From an uncultured Aggregatibacter sp. (GTDB lineage Bacteria > Pseudomonadota > Gammaproteobacteria > Enterobacterales > Pasteurellaceae): 24,443 bases of DNA. The notes below the pieces were generated by a model that saw nothing but the letters and a program-made list of their open reading frames with translations, searched no databases and was not told where the DNA came from. Both the position numbers and the translations under genes were made by a program. Positions 24,279-24,443 of this stretch are shown here, piece after piece; positions within the stretch are counted from its first letter, which is position 1, and the number at the start of each line of letters is the position of its first letter. The stretch is taken from assembly GCF_901873365.1 (NCBI RefSeq), contig NZ_CABFLM010000062.1, positions 1-24,443 on the forward strand, in the 5' to 3' direction.

Positions 24279-24367
24279 TTACCTATCTCCTTATTTAGTT
24301 TATAAAATAAGTAAAGTAGAATATTTACGTATATGAAACTCGGTTTCACACACTCCACACGCCGCAC

Positions 24368-24431
24368 GATACCGCACCTTTCCCAACGTGTGCGTTTATC
24401 TACAAGCACACGCTATGAAGCGTGCGCTATC
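24368..24431. repeat. Hairpin-rich dispersed repeat, copy R3 (left module only)
   Basis: The first 64 bases match the left module of R1 and R2 in the same orientation and at the same internal spacing (the TCTACAAG landmark is 31 bases in). A 10-bp hairpin with one mismatch spans 24405-24428 (loop ATGA). After 24431 the sequence departs from the other copies, and the window ends soon after. Confidence 0.8.
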
Positions 24432-24443
24432 AGTGCAATAAGT

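Noticed and set aside
22546..24431. CRISPR array or integron attC sites
   Set aside because: The repeats are about 199 bp, separated by full genes rather than short spacers, and lack canonical attC core motifs; no cas or integrase gene is visible.

Overview
The window is Pasteurellaceae DNA, most likely from the Aggregatibacter/Haemophilus group. Family membership rests on twelve exact copies of the Haemophilus-type DNA uptake 9-mer AAGTGCGGT and on proteins that read as close Haemophilus relatives (CpdB, PpiD, Gnd). The genus is an inference from overall character and from a hairpin-rich repeat family at the right end.

Left part (1-8500). A 3'-truncated ppiD (periplasmic chaperone), the selenocysteine tRNA gene selC with its own promoter, a YbgI/NIF3-type metal protein, cpdB (periplasmic nucleotide scavenging, with a twin-arginine-like signal) and a four-gene polar amino-acid ABC importer (two permeases, ATPase, lipoprotein binding protein) whose genes overlap or nearly touch. 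Every protein gene here is on the minus strand.

Middle (8521-16034). A TetR-family regulator diverges from a four-gene plus-strand operon: TonB-dependent outer-membrane receptor, two exporter-fold ABC proteins (membrane domain fused to ATPase) and an MFS transporter. The content matches YbtPQ/YbtX-like siderophore uptake. No siderophore biosynthesis genes are present, so use of siderophores made by other microbes is likely. A 9-bp inverted repeat overlapping the predicted receptor promoter is the candidate TetR operator.

Slam island (16080-19940). An AT-rich block carries a small lipoprotein, a TbpB-like surface lipoprotein with a poly-Gln and (AAAEK)x5 stalk, and a Slam-type outer-membrane translocon, all on the minus strand. 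It contains no uptake sequences and is bounded by two identical 53-bp direct copies of an intrinsic terminator, one following slam and one following gnd. It looks like a surface-receptor module inserted between the siderophore operon and gnd.

Right part (19975-24443). gnd, a solitary DUF1016/YhcG-type PD-(D/E)XK nuclease, a YgeA-type Asp/Glu racemase and an AT-rich predicted membrane protein, all minus strand. The racemase and the membrane protein are each bracketed by copies of a ~199-bp hairpin-rich repeat with an embedded uptake sequence, giving a repeat-gene-repeat-gene-repeat layout.

The most interesting signals are the Slam/TbpB-like module with its duplicated terminator boundaries and the cassette-like repeat array at the right end.
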